This document shows, piece after piece, positions 7,732 through 16,400 of a stretch of DNA of 33,527 nucleotides. The position numbers and the translations under genes were made by a program. Location: the NCBI GenBank assembly GCA_025656505.1, contig JAHXHR010000026.1, positions 1 through 33,527 of the forward strand, read 5' to 3'. Numbering within the stretch: the stretch's first letter is position 1; the number at the start of each line of letters is the position of its first letter. The notes under the pieces were generated by a model. That model saw only the letters and a list, made by a program, of their open reading frames with translations, made no database searches and was not told the DNA's origin. Source of the DNA: Candidatus Thiodiazotropha sp. (ex Epidulcina cf. delphinae) (GTDB lineage Bacteria > Pseudomonadota > Gammaproteobacteria > Chromatiales > Chromatiaceae).

Positions 7732-9303
7732 ATGAAAATTAATCTACCGGTCACGGATCAGGAATCCCCGGTTGCACCGGACGCTGAACTTATATCGACC
7801 ACCAATCTCAAGGGGATCATCACCAAGGCCAATCAGGCCTTTATCGACATCAGCCAATACTCGATGGAAGAGTTGGAGGGCGTCAACCACAATATCGTAC
7901 GCCATCCCGACATGCCTCCGGAGGCATTTGCCGATCTCTGGGAGACCCTGAAGCGGGATGAGTCCTGGATGGGGGTAGTCAAAAACCGCAGGAAAGACGG
8001 TGGTTACTATTGGGTGGATGCCTACGTAACGCCTGTGTTCGAGGGCGAATCCAAAGTGGGCTACCAATCAGTGCGGGCGGCGCCCGACCGGGAAAGTGTA
8101 CAGCGGGCGGAGAAGCTTTATGCCGCATTGAGCAAAGGCAGGATGCCGTTGGGCCTGCGTTTCGGAATGAGTGGCGGGTTGCGCCGGTTTTTTTGGTTGG
8201 CACTATTTTTCAGCATACCCATGTCGGTTCTAGCTGCGGTTTCCGGCCGGCCTTGGCTGGAGCAGACGGTTCCCTGGATTGGAGGATTGCTACTCAGTTA
8301 CGCCGTAGCCCTCATCTCCACCCGAGGATTGCGTGCATCCGCGGCGCGGGCGAGGCAACTGGTCAATAATCCGATCATGCAGTTTGTCTACACTGGAGAC
8401 ATGAGTGAAACCGGTGTAGTGGAGCTGGCGGTTATTATGGTTAGGGCGCGGCTGCGAACTGTGTTGGGACGGTTGGATGATGCCGCAAAACAGTTGGCAG
8501 CGGATGCGCGTATTTCCGAGGACACTGTTTCTAATGTGGGTAAAGAGATCTGTGGTCAGCGCTCCTCGTTAGAGCAGATGGCGACAGCCGCTGAAGAGAT
8601 GTCCCATTCCGTCGTCGAGGTGGCGAAGACAGCGGAGGCGGCCGCCTATTCAACGAGAAAATCCAACGAAGCGGCAGCCTCCGGAAAGTCGGTTGTCGGT
8701 GATGCGATGAGCATGATCAGCAATATGGCCTGCGAAGTTGAGTCGGCTGCGGAGACAATCCGAACTTTGGAATCCGAGAGTGACGCCATCGGAAAAATAC
8801 TTGATGTGATCAGGGGAATCGCGGAACAGACTAACCTATTGGCGTTGAATGCCGCCATCGAAGCCGCGAGGGCGGGCACGCATGGAAGAGGATTCGCAGT
8901 GGTGGCCGACGAAGTCAGGACACTTGCCGACCGTACACAGCAATCGACCCAGGAGATCAACCAGATGATCGAAAGGCTGCAACAACGCGCCCATGAAGCG
9001 GGTCGCGTCATGAATGAAAGCAGCGATCAGGCTCGGGTAGGTATAGAGCAGTCCGGGAAAGTTGTCGATGTGCTAAGCGAGATCACCGCTATGATTACCG
9101 AAATCAGCGATCTCAACCAGGTTGTCGCCACTGCGGCCAATCAGCAGAGCATCGTCGCCCAGGGGATCAGCAGTAATATCCATGCCGTGGGAGACGCGGC
9201 GCAGACCACTGCCGACAGTGCAGACAAGATGACCGGACTGTCCAAGGAGCTTTCCGGTTTGGCGGAGAGTATGCGCTCCATTGTGAAAGGCTTCCGGTTA
9301 TAG
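7732..9303 (+). CDS. Aer-like PAS-domain methyl-accepting chemotaxis protein
   Basis: The product has 523 residues. An N-terminal PAS domain (~15-115) carries the Aer-type signature [18 protein letters not shown], which suggests a cytoplasmic redox or oxygen sensor, possibly with FAD. Two membrane helices lie at ~152-170 and ~181-197 without a large periplasmic loop, so the sensor faces the cytoplasm. The rest is a HAMP-like linker and the signalling coiled coil, with the hairpin tip [20 protein letters not shown] and the following [14 protein letters not shown]. No CheB/CheR C-terminal pentapeptide tether is visible. A GTG at 7720 is possible, but the ATG at 7732 gives the MKINLPVT start typical of Aer homologues. 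It probably steers motility by energy state through CheA/CheW encoded elsewhere. Confidence 0.92.
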   Translation: MKINLPVTDQESPVAPDAELISTTNLKGIITKANQAFIDISQYSMEELEGVNHNIVRHPDMPPEAFADLWETLKRDESWMGVVKNRRKDGGYYWVDAYVTPVFEGESKVGYQSVRAAPDRESVQRAEKLYAALSKGRMPLGLRFGMSGGLRRFFWLALFFSIPMSVLAAVSGRPWLEQTVPWIGGLLLSYAVALISTRGLRASAARARQLVNNPIMQFVYTGDMSETGVVELAVIMVRARLRTVLGRLDDAAKQLAADARISEDTVSNVGKEICGQRSSLEQMATAAEEMSHSVVEVAKTAEAAAYSTRKSNEAAASGKSVVGDAMSMISNMACEVESAAETIRTLESESDAIGKILDVIRGIAEQTNLLALNAAIEAARAGTHGRGFAVVADEVRTLADRTQQSTQEINQMIERLQQRAHEAGRVMNESSDQARVGIEQSGKVVDVLSEITAMITEISDLNQVVATAANQQSIVAQGISSNIHAVGDAAQTTADSADKMTGLSKELSGLAESMRSIVKGFRL

Positions 9304-9386
9304 CGTGCGGTGGATTCACCTGTGCAAATAGTGGCTGGAATTAAAATTCATGACGAACGGGGAAAATTCATCAGCCGGCATGGTCG

Positions 9387-9710
9387 GTGAGAAGCATAGG
9401 CACACCGACGGAGCGGACGCAGTTGGGCGTGCGTGATGGAGTCGGGATTGAGGGCCGGCATGACGGTATCAACGGCCTTCATCAAACCGAGTTGCCGGTG
9501 GATCTGTCTCATGCGTGTCTCACGGCAACTCAGGAGAACGCCCCTGCAGCAGCGCGTAGCGTTGCGCAGACAATCAGGAACATGCTGCCCGGCGCCCTGT
9601 CGGAGAGGCTGGGGAGTTATAATAATCAGGATGTGCTTTTTTCCCGCCCGCGCCGTGTCGGCGAAAACGAGGTGAAAGTTGGGGCGGGTATTTTACAGGC
9701 GGATGGTTAA
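9387..9710 (+). CDS. Doubtful small open frame, 107 codons
   Basis: A GTG-initiated frame fills most of the 422-base gap between the chemoreceptor and the protease. I do not recognise the product; it has no signal peptide, membrane helix or known motif. There is no good ribosome site before the GTG, and a second frame overlaps it. Composition resembles the neighbours, so it could be a small lineage-specific gene, a decayed gene or non-coding DNA. The remainder of the gap holds nothing I can name. Confidence 0.2.
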   Translation: MRSIGTPTERTQLGVRDGVGIEGRHDGINGLHQTELPVDLSHACLTATQENAPAAARSVAQTIRNMLPGALSERLGSYNNQDVLFSRPRRVGENEVKVGAGILQADG

Positions 9711-9725
9711 CCGGCGAATATCACT

Positions 9726-10274
9726 ATGTCTTTCCGCAGACCTACAGAGCAAGCGACAACCGCTCACGAGAGGCAAAAGCTGGGCCGTTGGATGGTGATC
9801 GGCGCTTGGTTGTTGCTGCTGCTGCTATTGACCCTGTTTTTTTCGCAATGGCTTGAACGGCAGCGAAATCCCAATCGACAATTAAGCGTTACCACCGGTG
9901 TGGCGGGAGAGGTTGCCGTGGTGCTGCAACGAAATCGTGCCGGGCACTATGTCGCTCCCGGTCGTATCAACGGTGTGCCGGTAACCTATCTGTTGGATAC
10001 AGGGGCAACCTTTGTCGCGGTTTCGTCTGAGCTGGCGGAAAGGGCGGATCTGCAGCGAGGCGCATCGGCACAGAGCAGGACGGCTAACGGGGTAGTACGA
10101 AGCTGGTTAACCAATATCGATCAACTGCAATTGGGACCGATCATGATGCGGGAGGTAAAGGCGACTATTCTACCGAACATGCCCGAGAATGAGGTATTGC
10201 TGGGTATGAGCTTTCTACAGCATCTGGCATTGAAACAGCAGGGTGATGAACTGGTGATTTCACTGCCGCCCTGA
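9726..10274 (+). CDS. Membrane-anchored retropepsin-like aspartic protease (clan AA)
   Basis: The product has 182 residues. A single hydrophobic helix near 22-40 (Leu-rich) anchors the N-terminus. The C-terminal domain carries the aspartic protease motif LLDTGATFVAVS, with Asp91 as the catalytic residue, and later LGMSFLQHL, the usual second conserved segment of single-domain retropepsin-like bacterial proteins (TIGR02281-type). Such proteins must dimerise to form an active site. The topology suggests the protease domain is in the periplasm. The ATG at 9726 has only a weak ribosome site. It converges on the HU-like gene, with a large palindrome between them. Substrate is unknown. Confidence 0.88.
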   Translation: MSFRRPTEQATTAHERQKLGRWMVIGAWLLLLLLLTLFFSQWLERQRNPNRQLSVTTGVAGEVAVVLQRNRAGHYVAPGRINGVPVTYLLDTGATFVAVSSELAERADLQRGASAQSRTANGVVRSWLTNIDQLQLGPIMMREVKATILPNMPENEVLLGMSFLQHLALKQQGDELVISLPP

Positions 10275-10311
10275 AAGCGCTATAACGGAAGTCGTGGATT
10301 GTCATGAAGGC

Positions 10312-10378
10312 AGGCTGCCGCTGTAAATATTAACCCGGCGACCTATTAGGTCGCCGGGTTAATATGCAGCGGCAGCTT
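10312..10378. repeat. Large REP-like palindrome, likely bidirectional terminator (family B copy 1)
   Basis: A ~30-bp inverted repeat is centred near 10345. The inner part TTAACCCGGCGACCTA is perfectly mirrored around a single T, and the outer arms (CTGCCGCTG and CAGCGGCAG) also pair, with one small interruption between. It sits between the convergent ends of the protease gene and the HU-like gene. Related copies of the GGCGACCTA arm occur at 21002-21036 and 23698-23714, which marks it as a dispersed repeat, not a gene-specific terminator. Confidence 0.8.
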
Positions 10379-10385
10379 GACGTTG

Positions 10386-10793
10386 TCAGCCGATTTTATC
10401 TTTCAACGCCTTGAGGGCGGTAATCTTGACCACCGTCTTGGCCGGTTTAGCGGCAATCTTGATGGCTTCGCCGGTGGCCGGGTTGCGACCCATGCGCGCT
10501 TTGGTGCGAGGCTTGATGACGCGGCGGACCTTGATGCCGCTGTCGGGAATGGTGATCTCTCCTGAACCTCTACGTTGCATATGACGTGAAATTAAGGAAC
10601 TCAGTGCAGTGAAAACGGAGGTGACCTCTTTTCTCGATAAATCGGTGTCTTCGACAATCGAGCCGATGATCTGGGTCTTGGTTTGTTTGGTGGGAATGGA
10701 TTTCAAGCGTGGCGCTGCAACCGTTTTTTTGGCGACTGCTTTTTTCTTTGCTGCTTTCTTTGCAGTCTTTTTTGTGGTCTTTTTAAGGGCCAT
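10386..10793 (-). CDS. HU-family DNA-binding protein with histone-H1-like tail
   Basis: The product has 135 residues. Residues 1-30 are a Lys/Ala/Thr-rich tail (KKTTKKTAKKAAKKKAV) like bacterial histone-H1-like proteins. The HU/IHF fold follows (~38-135), with the arm motif GRNPATGE and the IKPRTKARM segment that inserts in the DNA minor groove. It should act as a nucleoid protein that bends or compacts DNA. The ATG at 10793 has AAGGAGC upstream, a good site, as expected for an abundant protein. The AT-rich 241-base upstream gap is shared with a divergent exported protein. Confidence 0.9.
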   Translation of the reverse strand: MALKKTTKKTAKKAAKKKAVAKKTVAAPRLKSIPTKQTKTQIIGSIVEDTDLSRKEVTSVFTALSSLISRHMQRRGSGEITIPDSGIKVRRVIKPRTKARMGRNPATGEAIKIAAKPAKTVVKITALKALKDKIG

Positions 10794-11034
10794 GGGGTTT
10801 GCTCCTTCTAAGGAAGATTATTGTGAGGCGCGTTAAAATAACACAGATTTTCAATCGTTAAATAAGAAATGCGTATTTTTTCATGATCTTGGTTAATTTC
10901 TTTACCGTTTTGCAAATATTAGATGATGCACTGCATCTGAATCCCTGTTTCCTGCGGACTCTTCGATCAGTGCGAGCAGTGGAAGAGAACGTAGTAACAG
11001 CTCATTTTAAAATCAGCTTTGGGATGGAAATAAC
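10794..11034. promoter_or_regulatory. Divergent AT-rich promoter region
   Basis: This 241-base gap lies between the starts of the HU-like gene (minus) and the chalcone-isomerase-like gene (plus). It is clearly more AT-rich than its neighbours, especially 10835-10925. No specific operator was recognised, but both promoters must lie here. Confidence 0.4.
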
Positions 11035-11601
11035 ATGAAAAGAGCGATTGTCGCCTGTTTACTGATGTTATATCTGACGGCTGGCTATGCTAGGGAAATC
11101 GCTGGAATATCGATCCCGGAAAAGGTCGTGCGGGATGCCGATAAGGCTGAGCTGGTATTGAATGGCGCCGGTATTCGCAAGAAGTTCTTTTTCAGCGTCT
11201 ATCTGGCATCACTCTATCTGCAACAACCGACTACCCAAGTGGAGGCGGTGATCGATACCGGTAAGCCCGCTCGGGTAGAGATGCGGATACTCTATTCCAA
11301 GATAAAAAAAGAAAAATTCATTGAGGGCTGGAATGATGGATTTAAGGCAAATTTATCACCTGAGCGATTCCGGGCGGTACGTCAAAGGCTCGATCGTTTC
11401 AACGGGATGTTTGAAACCCTGGTGGAAGGGGATCTGATCGAACTCGACTATTTTCCCGATGAGGGAACCCGCGTCACGATCAAGGGTGTCGACAAAGGCG
11501 CCATACCGGGAGGGGGGTTTTATCAGGCATTGCTTAAGGTCTGGCTGGGTGAGTCGCCGGTCGGTCAGAGGCTGAAGGAGGATCTGTTGGGTTTGCATTG
11601 A
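11035..11601 (+). CDS. Exported chalcone-isomerase-like protein
   Basis: The product has 188 residues with a signal peptide (1-19, ending GYA). The mature part has the bacterial chalcone isomerase-like pattern: IPEKV near its start, LNGAGIRKKFFFSVYLASLYL, KKEKFIEGWNDGFKAN and the C-terminal WLGESPVGQRLKEDLLG. Family members in bacteria are periplasmic and of unknown role; true flavonoid isomerase activity is unlikely. The ATG at 11035 follows GGGATGGAAATAAC, a modest ribosome site. It converges with the gamma-glutamyltransferase gene, whose stop is 41 bases away. Confidence 0.85.
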   Translation: MKRAIVACLLMLYLTAGYAREIAGISIPEKVVRDADKAELVLNGAGIRKKFFFSVYLASLYLQQPTTQVEAVIDTGKPARVEMRILYSKIKKEKFIEGWNDGFKANLSPERFRAVRQRLDRFNGMFETLVEGDLIELDYFPDEGTRVTIKGVDKGAIPGGGFYQALLKVWLGESPVGQRLKEDLLGLH

Positions 11602-11642
11602 CTCGCCGGGTTAATCATCGAACCTCAAGCCGAGGCTTCGGA

Positions 11643-13181
11643 TCATACCCTGTCGCTGACCCCGCCGCGACGCTCATCGCCGATGCCCTTCAGATCGCCT
11701 CTCCCGTCCAGCATAACGCTGTGAGCGCCACCGAAAAAGAGGTTCTTTTCCTGCCAGTGTTGCTGTTGGGGGAACTCATCAAGCAAGGCGTGTGAAGCCG
11801 CTTCGTCGATGCCGGGTTCCAAGCTCAATAGCTCATTTTCGAAGTGGATGCGTGCGCTGGATACCGCCTGCTCCAGCGGCATGCCATAGTCTATCTGGTT
11901 GACGATCACTTGCAGTATGGCGCTACGGATTCGGTTTGAGCCGCCGGACCCGGTGACGATGGAACGGCCGTCTCCGGTCAAAATGAGGGTAGGCGCCATC
12001 ATTGAAGCGAGGCGGTGGTTTTCCGGCCACAGATGGAATCCGCGAGGGTTGAGATCCTCTTCGCCCAACATGTTGTTCATCATGATGCCGGTGCCTGGGA
12101 TGATATAACCGCAACCCTCTCCGTTGGATAGCGTCATGCCGGCGAGATTGCCTTTGCTATCGGCAATGCTGATCTGGGTTGTACCATGTGTCGAAAGGCC
12201 GCCTTTGCGTAACCGGACTCGGTAACGCTTGCCGATTTCCGGGGCGAGGATACGATCCATCGACAGGTGATTTTCGCCACGTACCAGTTGAGTGAGTCTC
12301 ATGGTGCGCGCGAGCAGCCGCAGATGGCCCTCTTTTCCGGCATCATCCGGCGCCGGGGAGCAGGATGCCATCAAGCCCAGGGAAAAGGCGATCAATGTAC
12401 CGCCCAAGGAGGGTAGGGGGTTGGTCACCAGTTGTGCGTCACGGTAGGTGTAGTGGAGCGGTTTCCGCAGCATCACCCGGTAGCCGCTCAAGTCCTCCAT
12501 TCGCAGGTGCCCCCCCTGTTCACGGCAATCCCTGACCAGTTGCCGGCCCGCCTCTCCCTCATGGAAAAGCCGCTCCCCCTCATGCTGCAGGGTGTCAAGG
12601 AAATCCGCCAGTGCCGGCTGTTTATGGCGTTCGCCCACCGAGATCAACCGCTGCGGATCGTCGGGAGAGGCATTGGTCGCCAGCGCCTCCGGGGTTGCGC
12701 TTAGGATTGGGGCGACTATAGTTGCTATCGTGTGCTGGAAGGGATTGATGGCAACCCCGTCACGGGCCAGTTGGATGGCAGGCTGAAACAGTGTCGAAAG
12801 GGGGAGTCGGCAGTGGTCCCGGTGGATGGCGAAGAGTCCCTTGATGAATCCCGGGGTGGCGATCGACCCCATGCCGATATGGAATGTCTGACTGGCAGTG
12901 CCGAAATCGGCCTCGATGGGATAAAATCCGAGGCTGTTTTCCGCCTCTTTCCACCGGGGTGTTTGGGCGAAAAAATCGTATACCAAGGGTGCTGTTCCCA
13001 GCGGATGGGCGGTAAGAAATCCGCCGCCGCCCAGCGATGCGAGCACGGGCTCGGCCACGCAGGCGGCCAACATGGCGGCTACGGCAGCATCGAAGGCGTT
13101 GCCCCCCGCCAGCAGTGTTTCGCAAGCCGCCCTGGCGGTTGCGTGATGACCGGCGGAGACTACGCCTCTAGGCGGTTTCAT
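11643..13181 (-). CDS. Gamma-glutamyltransferase family protein
   Basis: The product has 512 residues. The large-subunit part has FDAAVAAMLAACVAEP and SLGGGGF, typical of the family. The autoprocessing site is G-TTQISIAD, where Thr334 aligns with the nucleophile that becomes the N-terminus of the small subunit. The small-subunit signatures TLSNGEGCGYIIPGTGIMMN and GSGGSNRIRSAILQ follow. It should cleave gamma-glutamyl bonds such as in glutathione. No signal peptide is visible at the chosen ATG (ribosome site GGTGAAA), unlike the periplasmic E. coli enzyme, so a cytoplasmic role is possible. The family also includes cephalosporin acylase-like members. Confidence 0.9.
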   Translation of the reverse strand: MKPPRGVVSAGHHATARAACETLLAGGNAFDAAVAAMLAACVAEPVLASLGGGGFLTAHPLGTAPLVYDFFAQTPRWKEAENSLGFYPIEADFGTASQTFHIGMGSIATPGFIKGLFAIHRDHCRLPLSTLFQPAIQLARDGVAINPFQHTIATIVAPILSATPEALATNASPDDPQRLISVGERHKQPALADFLDTLQHEGERLFHEGEAGRQLVRDCREQGGHLRMEDLSGYRVMLRKPLHYTYRDAQLVTNPLPSLGGTLIAFSLGLMASCSPAPDDAGKEGHLRLLARTMRLTQLVRGENHLSMDRILAPEIGKRYRVRLRKGGLSTHGTTQISIADSKGNLAGMTLSNGEGCGYIIPGTGIMMNNMLGEEDLNPRGFHLWPENHRLASMMAPTLILTGDGRSIVTGSGGSNRIRSAILQVIVNQIDYGMPLEQAVSSARIHFENELLSLEPGIDEAASHALLDEFPQQQHWQEKNLFFGGAHSVMLDGRGDLKGIGDERRGGVSDRV

Positions 13182-13402
13182 TTTTCACCGATATGGTTTT
13201 CACTATAATTTGACATGGGTCGTTGCATAAAAATCTCAACATCGCTATGGTTTCCAGGCTCCCGAAAATTGCAAACCTGGTCAACATATCATCCGTGATA
13301 TGGGCAATATTCCGATTCAGCTTTAATAGGATGTGCCGTTACATACAAGGAGCGATATAACTCTCGACTAACAAGGATCGAAATTCCTGGGTATTGTAAA
13401 GA
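13182..13402. promoter_or_regulatory. Divergent promoter region before the coiled-coil giant
   Basis: This 221-base gap separates two divergent genes and must hold both promoters. No repeat or operator was recognised. The ribosome site before 13403 is poor (TGTAAAG). Confidence 0.3.
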
Positions 13403-16400
13403 ATGGCCGTGCCGAACTCCAAAACAGACGATGTCCTACTCAAGAACCTGGTTCCGCTGAACACACTTTCAGAGGAGCAGCTAGGCCATCTGCTTAGCCG
13501 AATTGTGGTGGAAAAGGCCAAAAAGGGCGACTACCTGTTTCGTGAGGGGGATACCGATCACCAGAATATCTACCTGCTCTCCGGCACCGTCGCCCTGCTT
13601 TCGGGGCAGAAAGAGATGGACCTGATCAGCAGCGGCACCCCGACGGCACGCTTCGCCCTGGCTCATCAACTGCCGCGTAAACATTCCGCCCAGGCCAGGA
13701 CAACCGTTACCTATGTGCGTATCGATAGCCGTATGCTCAGCGACATGTTGGCGCGCAGCCACAGCAGCAGTTACGAAGTCAAGGATATAGAACAACCCGG
13801 CAGCGGCGACTGGATGAGTCTGTTGCTGCAGTCCCCGGTGTTTCAGCAGATCCCTCCCGCCAACCTCCAACGTGTGATGATGCACATGGAAGAGATTCAG
13901 GTCAATGCCGGGGATGTGATCATCAATCAGGGGGAGGATGGAGATTATTTTTACTTGATCAGCAAGGGTGAATGCAGTGTCTCGCGTACTCCCGAAGCCG
14001 GTCATGCGCCGGTGGAGCTGGCCCTGCTGCACGCCGGCAGGGGGTTTGGCGAAGAGGCGTTGATCTCAGATAAACCGCGAGGCAGCTCGGTTGTGATGAC
14101 CACGGACGGCGTCTTGGTGCGGCTCAGCAAACAGGACTTTATCGAACTCGTCAATCAGCCTCTTTCGCGTACCCTCAGTTACGACGATGCCACCGAAATG
14201 ATTGAAAAGGGCTCCCTCTGGCTGGATGTCCGCACCCCGGAAGAGTATGAAGAGGGGCATCTGCCTGGGGCGATCAACCTGCCATTCTTCTCCCTGCGTT
14301 TTCAGGCATCCAGTCTTACCCTGGATCGTGCGTACGTGGTCTATGGGGAAGAGGTCGGCCAGTCGGCCACGGCGGCCTACCTGTTGATGGAACGGGGGGC
14401 TGAGGTCTTTGTGGTGGATGTCAATTGGGCGCATATCGCTGAACTGGTCGGCATCAATGAGCGGAAGGACGAGGCTCAGGTGAACAACGTCATCGATTTC
14501 CATCGTGAACCGGATGACGCCTCCCCATCCGCGGCGGACTCATCGGAAGAACAGCGTGCGACGCTGAATCGGTTGAAAAAAGAGCTTGATGAGACACGCC
14601 GTCGCTTTGAACAGGAACTGGATCAGCGGCATACTGAAATCAAGTTGCTGCGTCAGGCGCTGGCGGTGGCCAAGAGCCGGATGCAGACGGGCGAGGAAGA
14701 GGCGCAGACCGCGCATGCCCTGCAACTGGAAGTCCGGCAGCTACATGAGTCACTGGAAAAAGCCGAGTCCAGGCTGTCCGAGGGGGAAGATCTAGAGAAT
14801 GAAAAAAAGGTGCTGCTGGAACGCATCAATGAATTGGAGCAGAGCCTGGATGTCACTCGGGACGAATTGAGCGGAGCCAGGCAGCTCAATGATGAAGCCA
14901 GGCAACAGGGCAACGACCTGCGCGAGCAGCAGCAGCAGTTACAGACCCGCCATGAGGAAGGTGAGGGTCGTCTCAAGGAGGAGATCACCGAGTTGCAGAT
15001 CCGGCTGGAGAGCGCCGGCGAAGCCTTGCATGACGAGCAGGAAAAGAGCCGACAGCAGGTCGAAACCGCACAGCAGTCACTGAGCCGGACCCGTGACGAG
15101 TTGGAGCAACAACGGACCGTCAATCAGCGGGTTGCCACAGAACACCAGAGCCGACTGGAAGAGATCATCCAGACATCCAAACAAGCTGCCGAACAGGCGA
15201 ATGAAAAGATAGCCGACCTTCAGCAACGGATTGAGGCCGCCGACTCGGCCCGGTCGGCGTTTCAGGTCGAGCGGGATGAGTTGACTGAACGCCTGCAACA
15301 GGAACAATCTCAGGTGGCCTCCTTGCAACAGAGCTTGGAAGCCTTGGAAGAGCGTCACGGCGGATTGGAAAAAGAGTTGGATGCGGTTCGCCTGGCGGGC
15401 GATGATGCGGATGCCCAATACAACAATGCCATGGAATCGTTGCGCTCCGAACTGGAGCGGGCCATAGAGGGTCTCGATCAACTCAGGCGGGAAAAACATC
15501 AGAACGAACAGTTGCTTGCCGGTCGTGAGAGCGAACTGTCGAAAGCGGAGACCCGGCTGACCGAACTGCTGGCGGAACTGCGGCGGCAGAGCGAAAAGCG
15601 GGTCGAGTTTGAGGCGCTTCTGGAGCAGGAACACCAGACAGCGGTGTTTCTCAAACGCTCTTTGGAGACGGCCGAGCAGGCCGTGGAGATATCGGATAAG
15701 AGTCTGAGCGATGCCCAAGAGGCGCAACACGCCCTTGAGGCACAGTTGAGAGAGGGGCAGGAAGCGCTGCAGGCGCTTGAGCGACAAAACACCGAGTCGC
15801 AGCAGCAACTGTCCGATCAGCAAAAGAAGTGGCAGGATCGTCTGCAGGCGTTGGAGAGCGAGCTTAGCGACAAACAGCAGCTTTCCAGACAGCTCGCCCG
15901 GCAACTCGAGGCCGCCAATGAGTCGCTTGGCGGCATGAGTCAAACTCAGACCGACCTGGAAGCCGGTCATCAAGCACTGGCCTCTGAAAAGGCGGATTTG
16001 GAACACCGGTTCGACCAAGCACAGGCGGAATTGGCGCAACGCAAGCAAGCCCATGAGGCGGAACTGGCTGCCCAAAACACATCGGTTGTGGCGCTGCAAC
16101 AGGAACTGGCAGCAGAGAAGGAATCCTCCCAGCGGGTGGATGAGCTCCATGCCTCGCTGGAGAACATGGGCTTGGAACTTGAGCAAGCGCACGAAACCGT
16201 ACAGGGTCAGGCGCTGGAACGACAGCAGCGTGAGAAGGAACTTGGTGAAACGATCGAGCAACGGCAGCAGCGCGAGAAGGAACTCGCCGAAACGATCGAG
16301 CAACAGCGGCAGCAGATGGAAACGTTGCAGGCGGCCGTCACGGAAGCCGAACAGCATGCCGTCGATCAACAGGCATTGGAGTCGAGTCGTGATGCGTTAC

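Noticed and set aside
12432..13208. Plus-strand frames within the gamma-glutamyltransferase gene
   Set aside because: They are shadows of a gene with clear family motifs.
14066..14503. Minus-strand frame opposite the rhodanese domain
   Set aside because: The plus-strand frame holds the cyclic-nucleotide-binding and rhodanese motifs; this is a shadow.
15077..16369. 430-codon minus-strand open frame
   Set aside because: It mirrors the coiled-coil region of the giant fusion protein; its Leu/Gln/Arg-rich text is the expected shadow of a Gln/Glu-rich frame.
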